Source: Monoplex corrugatus (taxonomy: Eukaryota; Mollusca; Gastropoda; Littorinimorpha; Ranellidae). From it: a stretch of DNA of 64,000 bases. Below the pieces are notes generated by a model, which was not told the origin of the DNA, did not search any database, and worked only from the letters and a program-made list of their open reading frames with translations. Positions 1 through 12,600 of this stretch are shown piece after piece. Position 1 is the stretch's first letter. Each line of letters opens with the position of its first letter. The DNA lies in contig JAPXFY010000023.1 of assembly GCA_030674185.1 (NCBI GenBank), positions 24,967,673 to 25,031,672 of the forward strand, written 5' to 3'. A program made the position numbers and the translations under genes.

Positions 1-2725
1 AGAATTTACAGATATGGACTAGAATTTAAGGCCATGTCAGATAAAGTACAGACATGGACTAGAATTTACAGATATGGGCTAGAATTTACAGATATGGACT
101 AGAATTTAAGGCCATGTCAGATAAAGTACAGATATGGGCTAGAATTTACAGATATGGACTAGAATTTAAGGCCATGTCAGATAAAGTACAGACATGGACT
201 AGAATTTACAGATATGGACTAGAATTTAAGGCCATGTCAGATAAAGTACAGATATGGGCTAGAATTTAAGACCATGTCAAAGTAGAGATATGGACTAGAA
301 TTTAAGGCCATGTCAGATAGGCAAAGTACAGACATGGACTAGAATTTAAGACCATGTCAAAGTACAGATATGGACTAGAATTTAAGACCATGTCAGATAG
401 GCAAAGTACAGACATGGACTAGAATTTAAGACCATGTCAGATAGGCAAAGTACAGATATGGACTAGAATTTAAGACCATGTCAAAGTACAGATATGGACT
501 AGAATTTAAGACCATGTCAAAGTACAGTTGGACTGATTTAGGCATGTCAAAGTACAGATTGGACTAGAATTTAAGACCATGTCAGATAGACAAAGTACAG
601 ATATGGACTAGAATTTAAGACCATGTCAGATAGACAAAGTACAGATATGGACTAGAATTTAAGACCATGTCAATCAGATATGGACTAGAATTTAAGCATG
701 TCAAAGTACAGACTGACTAGAATTTAAGACCATGTCAGATAGCAAAGTACAGATATGGACTAGAATTTAAGGCCATGTCAAAGTACAGATATGGACTAGA
801 ATTTAAGACCATGTCAGATAGACAAAGTACAGATATGGACTAGAATTTAAGACCATGTCAGATAGCAAGTACAGATATGGACTAGAATTTAGACATGTCA
901 AGTACAGATATGACTAGATTTAGCCATGTCAAAGTACAGATATGGACTAGAATTTAAGACCATGTCAGATAGGCAAAGTACAGAATATGGACTAGAATTT
1001 AAAGACCATGTCAAAGTACAGATATGGACTAGAATTTAAGGACCATGTCAAAGTACAGATATGGACTAGAATTTAAGACCATGTCAGATAGGCAAAGTAC
1101 AGATATGGACTAGAATTTAAGACCATGTCAAAGTACAGATATGGACTAGAATTTAAGACCATGTCAAAGTACAGATATGGACTAGATTAAGACCTGTCAA
1201 TACAGATATGGACTAGATTAAGCATGTCGATAGAAAGTACAGATATGGACTAGAATTTAAGACCATGTCAAAGTACAGATATGGACTAGAATTTAAGGCC
1301 ATGTCAAAAAGTACAGATATGGACTAGAATTTAAGACCATGTCAAAGTACAGATATGGACTAGAATTTAAGACCATGTCAGATAGACAAAGTACAGATAT
1401 GGACTAGAATTTAAGACCATGTCAGATAGCAAAGTACAGATATGGACTAGAATTTAAGACCATGTCAGATAGACAAAGTACAGATATGGACTAGAATTTA
1501 AGACCATGTCAGATAGACAAGTCAGATATGGACTAGAATTTAAGAACGTCAGATAGACAAAGTACAGATATGGACTAGAATTTAAGAATGTCAGATAGAC
1601 AAAGTACAGATATGGACTAGAATTTAAGACCATGTCAGATAGACAAAGTACAGATATGGACTAGAATTTAAGACCAGTCGATAGACAGTACAGATATGAC
1701 TAGAATTTAAGACATGTCAGATAGACAATACAGAATGGACTAGAATTTAAGAACAGTCAGATAGACAAAGTACAGATATGGACTAGAATTTAAGAACGTC
1801 AGATAGACAAAGTACAGATATGGACTAGAATTTAAGAATGTCAGATAGACAAAGTACAGATATGGACTAGAATTTAAGACCATGTCAGATAGACAAAGTA
1901 CAGATATGGATAAGAATTTAAGACCATGTCAGATAGACAAAGTACAGATATGGATAAGAATTTAAGACCATGTCAGATAGACAAAGTACAGATATGATAA
2001 GAATTTAAGACCATGTCAGATAGACAAAGTACAGATATGGATAAGAATTTAAGAACATGTAACAATAGACAAAGTACAGATATGGATAAGAATTTAAGAC
2101 CATGTCAGATAGACAAAGTACAGATATGGACTAGAATTTAAGACCATGTCAGATAGACAAAGTACAGATATGGATAAGAATTTAAGAACATGTCAGATAG
2201 ACAAAGTACAGATATGGACTAGAATTTAAGACCTGTCAGATAGACAAAGTACAGATATGGATAAGAATTTAAGACCATGTCAGATAGACAAAGTACAGAT
2301 ATGGATAAGAATTTAAGAACATGTAACAATAGACAAAGTACAGATATGGATAAGAATTTAAGACCATGTCAGATAGACAAAGTACAGATATGGATAAGAA
2401 TTTAAGAACATGTAACAATAGACAAAGTACAGATATGGATAAGAATTTAAGACCATGTCAGATAGACAAAGTACAGATATGGATAAGAATTTAAGAACAT
2501 GTAACAATAGACAAAGTACAGATATGGATAAGAATTTAAGAACATGTAACAATAGACAAAGTACAGATATGGATAAGAATTTAAGAACATGTAACAATAG
2601 ATAAAGTACAGATATGGACTAGAATTTAAGAACATGTCATATCAGACTAAACAAAATTATGGATTGGAACTTAAGAATATGTCAGATAGACAAAGCACAG
2701 TGGTGAATTAGAACTTAACCATGTG
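1..2725 (+). repeat. Large minisatellite, ~36-44 bp unit
   Basis: Unit core: ACAGATATGGACTAGAATTT, AAGACCATGTCAGATAGACA, AAGT, with a shorter form lacking GATAGACA. About 65 copies from the window start; later copies (1900-2600) favour ATGGATAAGAATTTAAGAAC. Many single-base losses between 540 and 1750 suggest assembly noise. Repeating open frames at 2358-2635 on the minus strand are by-products. Confidence 0.95.
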
Positions 2726-3400
2726 GTACAATACATAATAAAAGTGTATTGTAAGACAATGGCGTAAACTTACAGGAGCCAACTTGTCAGCAGGTAGTAA
2801 TTGTTTTTAATGTTTGCTGCTTTTGTGTAAACATTTCCTAGTAAAGTGTACATATGTTTAGAAAGGAGAAATCCTGAACTGCACATAAAACAAACGCCTG
2901 TTTGCAGGAGAAAGTGAAATTACAGAGTGTTAGAATAAAAATCACATCTGTGCACATGTGATGAGAAGTACAAAAAAAACCAACCAAACTGAGCGACAAC
3001 CTGCATTCCATCAGTGACTGATGTGCTAAAAATACCCTTCATCATGTGCTCGAACCTCTCTTGTTGTTTTAGAACCAAAGACGAGGACATAGCTCATAAT
3101 CATCTCCAGAGTCACTGTCAACAAGAGTCCCAACTTGTCAGCCTCATGGTCAGTCCCACTCTCACTCATTTTTGTGCAAAAACTTGTAGAAATCAATCGA
3201 GGAACAGCAAAATGGCGACCGTGTGAAAGGAAGAAGGCAGAGGCCACGCAAAAAAAGCCTTCTGATTGGTCAGTTTGTATTTGCTTTATAGATTGAACAG
3301 CATTTAGCGGGAGATACAAATGAAGCCATGATTGTGGCTCATCATGTTTTGACGGTAAAGCCACAATCGTGGCTCATCGTGCCAGCAGGTTAAGACTGTG
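2726..3400. other. Unassigned intronic or upstream sequence
   Basis: Apparently single-copy AT-rich sequence between two blocks of the same minisatellite. Short opposing frames (3014-3364) show no recognisable protein features and no splice-flanked exon of the V-ATPase gene was found. Confidence 0.5.
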
Positions 3401-3404
3401 CCAG

Positions 3405-3565
3405 ACAAAGCACAGTGATGGATTAGAACATTGAAACATCTGAGACAAAGCAAAGTTATGGATTAGAACTTAAGACCATGTCAGAAAGAAAAGTTATGGA
3501 TTAGAAATATGGATTAGAATTTACATGCCAGACCATCGAAACACAGTTATGGATTAGAATGCACA
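3405..3565 (+). repeat. Decayed outlier copies of the first minisatellite
   Basis: Diverged units (GACAAAGCACAGTGATGGATTAGAACATT; ATGGATTAGAACTTAAGACC followed by ATGTCAGA) reappear ~700 bp after the main array ends, followed by the first visible exon. Confidence 0.7.
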
Positions 3566-3836
3566 TTCTTTCAGTAGGCTTAGTGCAAATTTGGTGGTGT
3601 CTGTAATAGATATTGTATTTCAGTTTGCACCTAAACCAGTCTGAATCTGGACATACACGTGAACATTCATTACGTTTACCACATCCCCTGAAGGACCCAG
3701 TCCACTCTGCCGCATGTCGTTTGTGCACCTGGCTTGATGTTGTTGCCATTATTGAGTTGTTGTGGCCGTGTTCCCCCTTGCAGTCAGGGGTTGGGAGGTT
3801 GTATGTGTAGGGTTGTGTTGTGTTTGCTCTAACCAG

Positions 3837-3943
3837 GCTGAACATCACCACCCTCAGGCAATGCACGACCCTTCCATGTCCGACGAGACCATGGGCCTGC
3901 TGGGAGAGGAGCTGCCTCGCTCTGGTCAGCCCTTGAGGCTGGG
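3837..3943 (+). CDS. ATP6V0A1: V-ATPase subunit a exon (first in window), variable linker
   Basis: The acceptor TTGCTCTAACCAG precedes a 107-nt exon read in phase 0: [15 protein letters not shown]..., ending SGQPLRLG, with donor GGG|GTAAGTG. It corresponds to the variable linker just before the conserved FVAGV block. The last codon is split (GG + A from the next exon). Two decayed copies of its 3' end and donor follow directly in the intron. Confidence 0.88.
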
Positions 3944-6327
3944 GTAAGTGCTTCATTGTGGTGTTATGACTGTAGTGATGGTTAAAAGACTGAGAGCTGC
4001 CTTGCTCCGGTCAACCTTGAGACTGGGTTAAGTGCTTCGTTGTGGAGTTATGACTGTAATAATGGTTGAAATACCAAGAGCTGGCTCGCTCTGGACAAGC
4101 TCTAAAGCTGGGAGTGAGTGTGACACTACAAGCAAGTGTCACTTGTTGGGGATGTTACACATATTTGAGGTGCATATACTACATTCATAAAACACAAGTT
4201 TCAGCGTGTGTGGTGTACAATACCTTTCCTTATTCAGCATTTCAACTGTATGAATTTACTAAAACCTTCAACCTATTCTGTGACAAGTTAAAGAAAGTGG
4301 CTAAACTTCCATGCTTACAAGAGACAAGTGGCAAAATAAACTACACACAAAATCAGTGTCACATGATATAAGTACTGTGGATGAAAAAAACAATGGATGT
4401 ATGATAAAATGACAACAGAAAGAAACAGGCTGTACTTCATCATAACCCCTGTGTTGATGGCGGGAGCTCTTACAGTATAAATGGTATCCCCACCTTCTGG
4501 AAATTCTTTGCTGGAAATTTCCTATTTTCTGTCACTCTCTTTGTTTTTTCTTCCTCATTTGCTTTCTGTCATTTCTTTCTATCATTTTTTGCCTAGCTGA
4601 TCCATTTACCTGTATGTGTTTGATAAAGTTTTGCATACCTTACTTTCTCTTATGATTGATAATTGGGTACATGTTTAATATAGTGCAATTTTGGCTCTAG
4701 GGATGTGATGTATGCGGAAACGATTTTAGATAATTTAGGCCCTTGTTTATGTATGTTTTGGTGTCCTTACTTATGTTTCAGTTTTTATTTAGGTATGTTG
4801 TTTAAATCCCCTGTGCGATAAATTGGACGGAGTGGTCAACACGAGGGGCATCTTCTTAGATTAAGTGCGCAAATGCATTGATATGTGTTTTTAATTTTCT
4901 TTTCCCTTTTTTTTTTCTTGCTGAAGTATTGTGTATGTTTTGAAACGGCAATTGCCCTGATATGGCTGTATGCAGTTGGCTAAGGTTTAAACAAAAATAA
5001 CAATAATATTTTTTCATCATAGCCAGCATGTTTGTGAATTAGACAGCTGGTAATAGTTGACCACAGCTGTTCATCAGAGGTGTTTGCTCCCAGCACCTGA
5101 GTGTGCAGAATTGAACCAACCTTGTACATTGAATTATACCCATAACGTGTGTCCCATACAGTGTATTATATAGTGTATATAATGCAGATATTTTGATTGT
5201 CGGAAAGAACATTGAAATTGTTTAGAAAACTGGCTGCTGAGCTTTCGCCATTCATTCACTCATCAGTTGTACTTTGTCTTCCAGTTGGATAGTGTGGGTT
5301 TGAGTCTGCTAGGTACCACTTGATGGATAAAGGGTGGTTTTTGTTGTTGTTGTTACTGTTGTTGTTGATCTCCATAGAGATTGTTGGGTACCTCATGGAT
5401 AAAGGATGGAGATTTTTTAGATCTCCATAGAGATTGTAGCCAATGTAGGGTACTTCATGGTGGATAGAGGTTGGGTTTTTTTTTAGATCTCCATAGAGAT
5501 TGTAGGGTACTTCATGGTGGATAGAGGTTGGGTGTTTTTTAGATCTCCATAGAGATTGTTGGGTACTTCATGGTGGATAAAGGGTGGAGATTTTTTTTAG
5601 ATCTCTGAGTGTGTTGGGTACCTCATAAATGTGGAGATATTCTACCTCATAAATGTGGAGATATTCTAGATCTCCGTTGAGTGTGTTGGGTACCTCATGG
5701 TATATATAAATGGTGGAGGTTTTTTTTTTTTTTTAGATCACCTTGGTCAACATACCTGCACACCTGGTTGTATCTGAACTTCCTTTGTGCGTATGCAAAT
5801 GCAAAACATGAAATACACACGTCATAAATCTTTTAACCCGTGTCAGTGCTGGAAGTCTTAAGGAGACGCTGAAACGCCCAGCATATACATATGCTCCCTG
5901 AAAATGAACTATGGCTGATAGGGTAAACAAATCACTTGCGTATCGGAGTGCCTTTGAGAGTTGTAGCCCTTGAACAGAGGGGGAAAAATAAGGCACACTT
6001 AGACCACTGGACTCAGAAACGTGGACTGAACACACCACCACAGGCGTGTGCTTATCCTGGTCTGTGTTCAAGGTAGGCCTGAACCTGTGGAGATCTCCAT
6101 GCTCTGGATGCCTTCGTACTTCCCTGTTGTCCCGCCCCCCACCTCTGTGCAAACAACATCCCAGACTAATAATAATCACCATTAATAATGATTGGACAAC
6201 TGTTGCTCCTTTCACCCAGCACACAATGCTGTACAATTTATGGCTTTTCATAATTGTACAGATGGCGCCTGTGAACATATGTACGCATGCATGCGCGCAC
6301 ACACACACACACACACAGAGACACACA

Positions 6328-6404
<77 letters not shown>

Positions 6405-6587
6405 CACACACACACACACACACACACACAGCACAACACATTCACACACACACACAATCAGCACAACACATTTTGAGGATTGAAGAGGTGGACACTAGTG
6501 AAAGAACTGCTGGGAAAGATATGCTGTACTGTGCAGTTCCCATAATGTATTGAATGATTGATTTACAGGTGTATGTGTTTGTGTACG

Positions 6588-6629
<42 letters not shown>

Positions 6630-9600
6630 CGCACATATGTGTGTGTATGTGTGTGTTTTTTGCTTTTGTTACCATGTTACTTGCACCTAGAAGGCTTTGA
6701 AATGGATAATTTGCACAATATAAATGGAATTACTATTATTATTATTATTAGGAAAGCATATACCTTCTTTTTGTCTTTTCTCATCACATAAAAATTGATG
6801 ATTCCAAAATCTGTAATATCCCATTCACATTTCTATAATTATTTTGTTCTTAAATTGATTTGGAGGCAGGTAAACATCCCAAATGTATGTTCCAGAGATT
6901 GATAGAGCAAAGTGTTTGGAGAACATAGTTAAAGAACGTCTCTTTAATTATTTCGTGTTGATCCAAACAAAGATAGTGTTTAGGACTGTGCCCTTGTCAA
7001 GATATTCTGCGATGTGAACAGATTCGTTGCTGGTGTGATCTTGAGGGAGCGTATACCACCGTTTGAGCGACTGTTGTGGCGAGCTTGCCGTGGCAACGTC
7101 TTTCTCAGACAGGCAGAAATTGAATCTCCACTGGAAGACCCTGTGACTGTGAGTGGTGTGGTTTTGATTTTTATGTATTAAATTTTAACCCTGTGACTCC
7201 CACGCCATATCCACCAGCAGCTAATACTTAACCCTTTGGCTTCCTCATCATTGGTCTATGGTTTTGCTTTGCTAGCATGGTTGATGATGCAGAATGCTGG
7301 TGGACAGGGTTTGTCAGTCAAAGGGTTAAAATGTGAAGCACAGTGTATTTTCATTTTACGTGTAACTGAAATTTCAAGTACAACGTGTTTTGATTTGACA
7401 TGTAACTGAAACATAAAGCATGAAAGGATTGAGAACCTTTGATCACAGTTGGCTAAAGCAACAAACTGATTGATAAACCATACAGTTAGACTGGCAGAAA
7501 TTGAATATTCTTTGGAAGACCCTGTGACCGTGAATGGTGTGGTAGGTTGGAGTATGCTGTGTTAGGAAAAAGGCTGTGACTTTTACTGGCTATTGTTTGT
7601 TGTTTCTGGAATTGTTTTGTATCCAACCCGTCCGGTTTTTCTTTTGACATGCTGATGAAAAGTATGAGCTTTCAACATGTAGTTTAAGTTTTATTCATAA
7701 GCAATAATTGTGCAATACTTTTAAAAATTGTCATTTTTACTTACAATTGCTAAGACCTGAAAGTCTTTGGAGATACTGTGCAGTTATGTCTTGTGTTTAT
7801 TGTCATATTTCTTATGGAAACTGCGTCAAACGTTTCATAAAAATATTTGCTGGGAATGAAGGTAAGGGAGGCAAAACAGAGAAGAGAGAAAGGTAACAGT
7901 TGATAGCAATGATGTGTCTGTAATGTTTATATTGACTGAAGTGAAATGTCTGGAAAGTTTCCATATCATGAGTGCACAGTACTTTTGATAATAAATCATT
8001 TTTGCATAGCACTATTGTTGGAATTGATCTGGACACTGCGCATTATACATTTTATAAGACAGACTGTAGTAATATGTACGGAGGTGCTAGTTACGGTCTT
8101 AATTCTGATTCACATTAAGAAAACATCATTACCTGTTAACATAAAATGTAAACAACTCAACATGGACATAACTAATGCACACATTTATCATTGATTGTTG
8201 AAGATTTCATCTTACTCAGTTTCAGTTTTTCCTGACAATTGTTTGATGGTTGCAGGGTGACCAAGTGTACAAGTCTGTCTTCATCATCTTTTTCCAAGGT
8301 GACCAGCTGAAATCTCGGGTCAAGAAGATCTGCGAGGGGTGAGTCCAAAAGGCTTGATTAACCCTTTGACTCATGCACCTTACCCACCAGCCGCAAGAGC
8401 ATGGGTTCATTGATTTCCTTTTTTTAAAAAAGTACTTTTTGTAAGGGAAACATGATTGAGGACACAAAGTGCTTTTATTACTTTCTTTTGTTTGTGTTTA
8501 ATGGTGTGGTTGTTATTATATATGTGTTAAGTATGCGTGTATTCAATTCGATGGAAATACATCAGAGCTGTTCAAAGTGAGGAGTGGTGTTAAGCAGGGT
8601 TGTGTCCTGGCACCCACTGTCTTTGCCATTTATTTTGCTGCTCTCCTTCACCATGCTTTTGATGGGAGCGAGGATGGAGTTGACCTCAAAACCAGGTTCA
8701 ACGGATCTCTTTTCAATCTGAAAAGACAAGTCGAAACAACTGACGACTGAAGTGTTGATCAGAGAGTTGCTTTTCGCTGATGATGCTGCGATAGCGGCTC
8801 ACAGTGAAATCGAGCTTCAAAGATTAGTCGATCGTTTAGCGGAAATGTGCGATCTCTTCGGGTTAACAATCAGCGTCAAGAAATCTGAGGTAATTGGGCA
8901 AGGGACAAACTCACCACCAGAGATAAAACTCGGTGGTGAATGTCTGAAAACAGTAGGTAAGTTTGTTTACTTGGGATCCGCCATAAACATCGACCCTATT
9001 TTTGGATGAGGAATTGACAAGCAGAATAGAAAAGACTACAGCCGCATTCCAGAAACTTTTGAAAAGAGCATGGAAAAATGATAGGCTTAGGATAAAAACC
9101 AACACTCCTTTATGGGAGTGAGACATGGACGTTGTATGCTGGTCAGGAGAGGAGGTTAAATAGTTTTCATATGAGGTGTTTACAAAAAATTTTGAAAATT
9201 AAATGGCAAGATAAGAATCCCGGATACAGAAGTGCTCGAAGAGCTGGCATTCAGTCACTATATCCCATCCTGCAGTCTCAGCGTCTCAGGTGGCTTGGTC
9301 ACGTTGCGCACATGGATAACTCCAGAATCCCCAAGCAGATACAGTATGGAGAACTGTCTTGAGGGCACGCGTAACGTTAAATGACCCAGGCTTCGCTTCA
9401 AGGATCAGTGTAAAATGTCCATGATGGAATTTTCTATCAGTGTTGAGATCTGGGATACGGTTGCCAGGATCGAGTGGGGTGGAGAGCTGCTGTTTTCGCG
9501 GGAGCAAAGAGCTATGAAGAGGATAGAGTGGAGCGGGCTATAGAGGCTAGACAAAGACTCAATGCTCCACGGTGGATGACTCCACAGTATACTACTACTG

Positions 9601-12600
9601 TAGTCGTTGTCAGAAACCGTGCCGATCGCGCATTGGTTGTTTTAGCCATGAGCGTCGCTGTGTTTTAAGATAACTAATTTTCTGCTGCCGACCGTCCCCA
9701 TCGAAGAAAAAGGCTACAGATGTGTTAAGTGATAAGACTGTGTGTATGAAGTCACTTCATATATGTGTGTATGAAGTCAATTTGTATGAAGTGGTATTGT
9801 ACATCATATAACATTACTGCCTTTATGAAAGTCAGTTCTGCACACTGATTTTCATACTGATTGCATATGTCTATGAAATGAATGTATTTACGATAGTGAA
9901 TCCTAAACACTGATTTTTGTAATGATTGCATATTTCTGTGAAATGACAGTATTTAATGATAGTGAATTATGTACAGTTGTGAAGTTCAAAAAGTGACTGT
10001 GTTTGTGCCGGTAAATTTTGAAGTTCAAAATGACTGTTTGAGAAGGCAAATTCTGAAAGTTCAAAATGACTGTCTATGACAGTAAATTCTGAAAGTTCAA
10101 AATGACTGTCTATGACAGTAAATTCTGAAAGTTCAAGGTGACTGTGTCTGTTCCAGTACATTCTGAAGTTCAGAATGACTGTGTTTATGATGATAATCTG
10201 TGAACTGTGATTGATCTGTTACCAGATTCCGGGCCACGCTGTACCCCTGTCCAGAGACCCAGGCTGAAAGACGTGAGATGGCCATTGGCGTCATGACTCG
10301 CATTGAGGATCTGAACACTGTGAGTCACCTTGTTCCTCTTTTCTTCTGTTTTTCTGGTGTTGTTTGTCATGTATTGTCCATGATATGTCTGAATATGTAC
10401 AGTAGTGTTTTAGCAACTGTTAGGGTAAACTGGTCTAAAAACCGACCAATTTTTGGGTGACGTAAAATCAACCGATATCAGGGTTTGCCTCACAAAATCG
10501 AAAGTACAGTCACTCCTGTCACTGAAAATAGGTAAAAGAAACTGGTTTCAGTTTAGGGAATAACCAGATTTCTAGGATTCGCCAGTGAAAGTAAAAATAT
10601 TTTGTAAAGTATGACACAGTGCGACGTTGAAAGCCTCACCAACCCACCTGCCTCCGGGCGTCATGCATGCTATAGCAACTTTTCACGTGATCGATCTCTG
10701 ACCCCTTGTCTCAACAAACCGATACTGTCGATACAGAACTGATTCATTGTTTACAAGATCACATGCCTTATGCATAAATATGAGCTGCAGAAGCTATTTT
10801 TAGATTTGGGACATTATTTAGATCAGTTCCTCTCATGAAATGGCGGGTTCTGGTTGGTCGGACTTTACATCAGGATTGAATACCTGAGTGATCTAATTCT
10901 CGACCGACTCCCACTGTCTCTCTTTCGCTCTCTGTCTCCCCCTCTCTCTTTCTTTCTTTCCTTTTTGCTCTCTATGGCTTGTTCTGTCTATCTCTCAATC
11001 GCTCGCGAGCACACACACTGTGTGGGTGTGAGAGATGGCAGCAACTCAGATCTACATAGACCTACTTCACGCACTGAAGCACTGACCACACAGCCTTTCT
11101 AAAAAGTATGCAACAGTGAAAGATGTCGATTGTTGGCAGATGCAGTAGATGTGGAAAACACATGAAAATCATCAAGGCATACATTGTTCCAACAGAAACT
11201 AACTGTTTTTGTTGTTTTTGATTGATATATCATTTGTTAATCAAATAATGTGCACTGCCTTGACCATAGTCATGCTAGTCGAGGTTTAGATCATCCCCTG
11301 GTCGGATTTTACATCAACCTGGTTGGAATTTAGGTCATGTATCCCTACTTCATTCTTTAGCATATTGTATGACTGTCCATACCTCACATCCATACAACAG
11401 TATTGGTTCTATATAACATTCAAGAACTCTCTTCCTGATGTTTATGGATGGGCATTTGATGGTAGGAACGCTTTCCATTTTCTTGAATGTTGTTTTAGCT
11501 AGGCTGATTCTGCTGGCTATTTCTGATGTACATTTGCCGTCTGGTGAGATGACCGTTCCAGATATTTAAACTTATCAGCTTGTCTCAATGTTGTGCCATT
11601 TAACATTAAATATGTATTTTATGTGTAGCATACTTACACTACAATGTCCAGACTGTTGAACTATTTTACTACCTATGTATTGTGACAACAGGTGCTGGCT
11701 CAGACTCAGGACCACCGTCACCGTGTGTTGGTGGCAGCGGCGAAAAACGTGAAGGTGTGGTTCATCAAGGTGAGGAAGATCAAGGCCATCTACCACACCC
11801 TGAACATGTTCAACCTGGACGTCACCCATAAGTGTCTCATCGCAGAGTGCTGGTGCCCTGTGGCCGACTTAGACCGCATCCAGCAAGCTCTGAGGCGTGG
11901 CACTGTGAGTTGGGTTTTTTTTTGCCCTGGGGACGGTGAAGGTTGTTTTCCTTATAAAATAATCTGACATATATATCACAATGCATTAGATACAAATAAA
12001 CATAGAACAATCCATAGCGCAGACTGGCTGGTTCTATGGATGGAACCATGGGCTCAAGGTCTGAGATTTCCAGCTTTGTCCCAACCCACAACATAAAAAC
12101 TGGTCTGTTCATTGCCCCACTGAATGCTGCAGTCATTCTGGTGCTGCCAGTGTAATGTTTCATAGGTTCCAGTTCTCCCACCCCTCTCCCCATTTTGAGA
12201 TCATACCACGCATTGATTTTTTTTTGCAGGCTCAGGATAATTACTGTCAGATGTAGGTGGAGCACATATGGAATTGTCCCAGTGCAATGAATCCCTTTTA
12301 AGCAAACGCCAAACTCCTGAAGAAGAGCTGTTCAAAAGGGAAAAAGAAATCATGTTTAGTCCATTGCGTTAGTTACAGATGAACATAGTGTAATGCTTCG
12401 TATTCATTACCTTGTCATAGTTATACAACAGTAGTCGATGAAAATGTTGATACATGCCAGTGGCATTGAAAGCATCAACTATTAAAATGATAAACATTAT
12501 ATAAAAGTTTTTGACATGGTTATCACATTTCCCCTGGCCCATACCACATCATTGCTTTGTGCACACAGATGATTAGTTTTTCTATATACACGCAAAGGAA

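Noticed and set aside
3501..3956. 151-codon minus-strand frame over the first exon
   Set aside because: Antisense shadow of a clear V-ATPase exon with good splice sites on +.
5733..6464. 243-codon minus-strand frame starting with Cys-Val repeats
   Set aside because: Mostly translated (CA)n; the non-repeat remainder shows no recognisable features.
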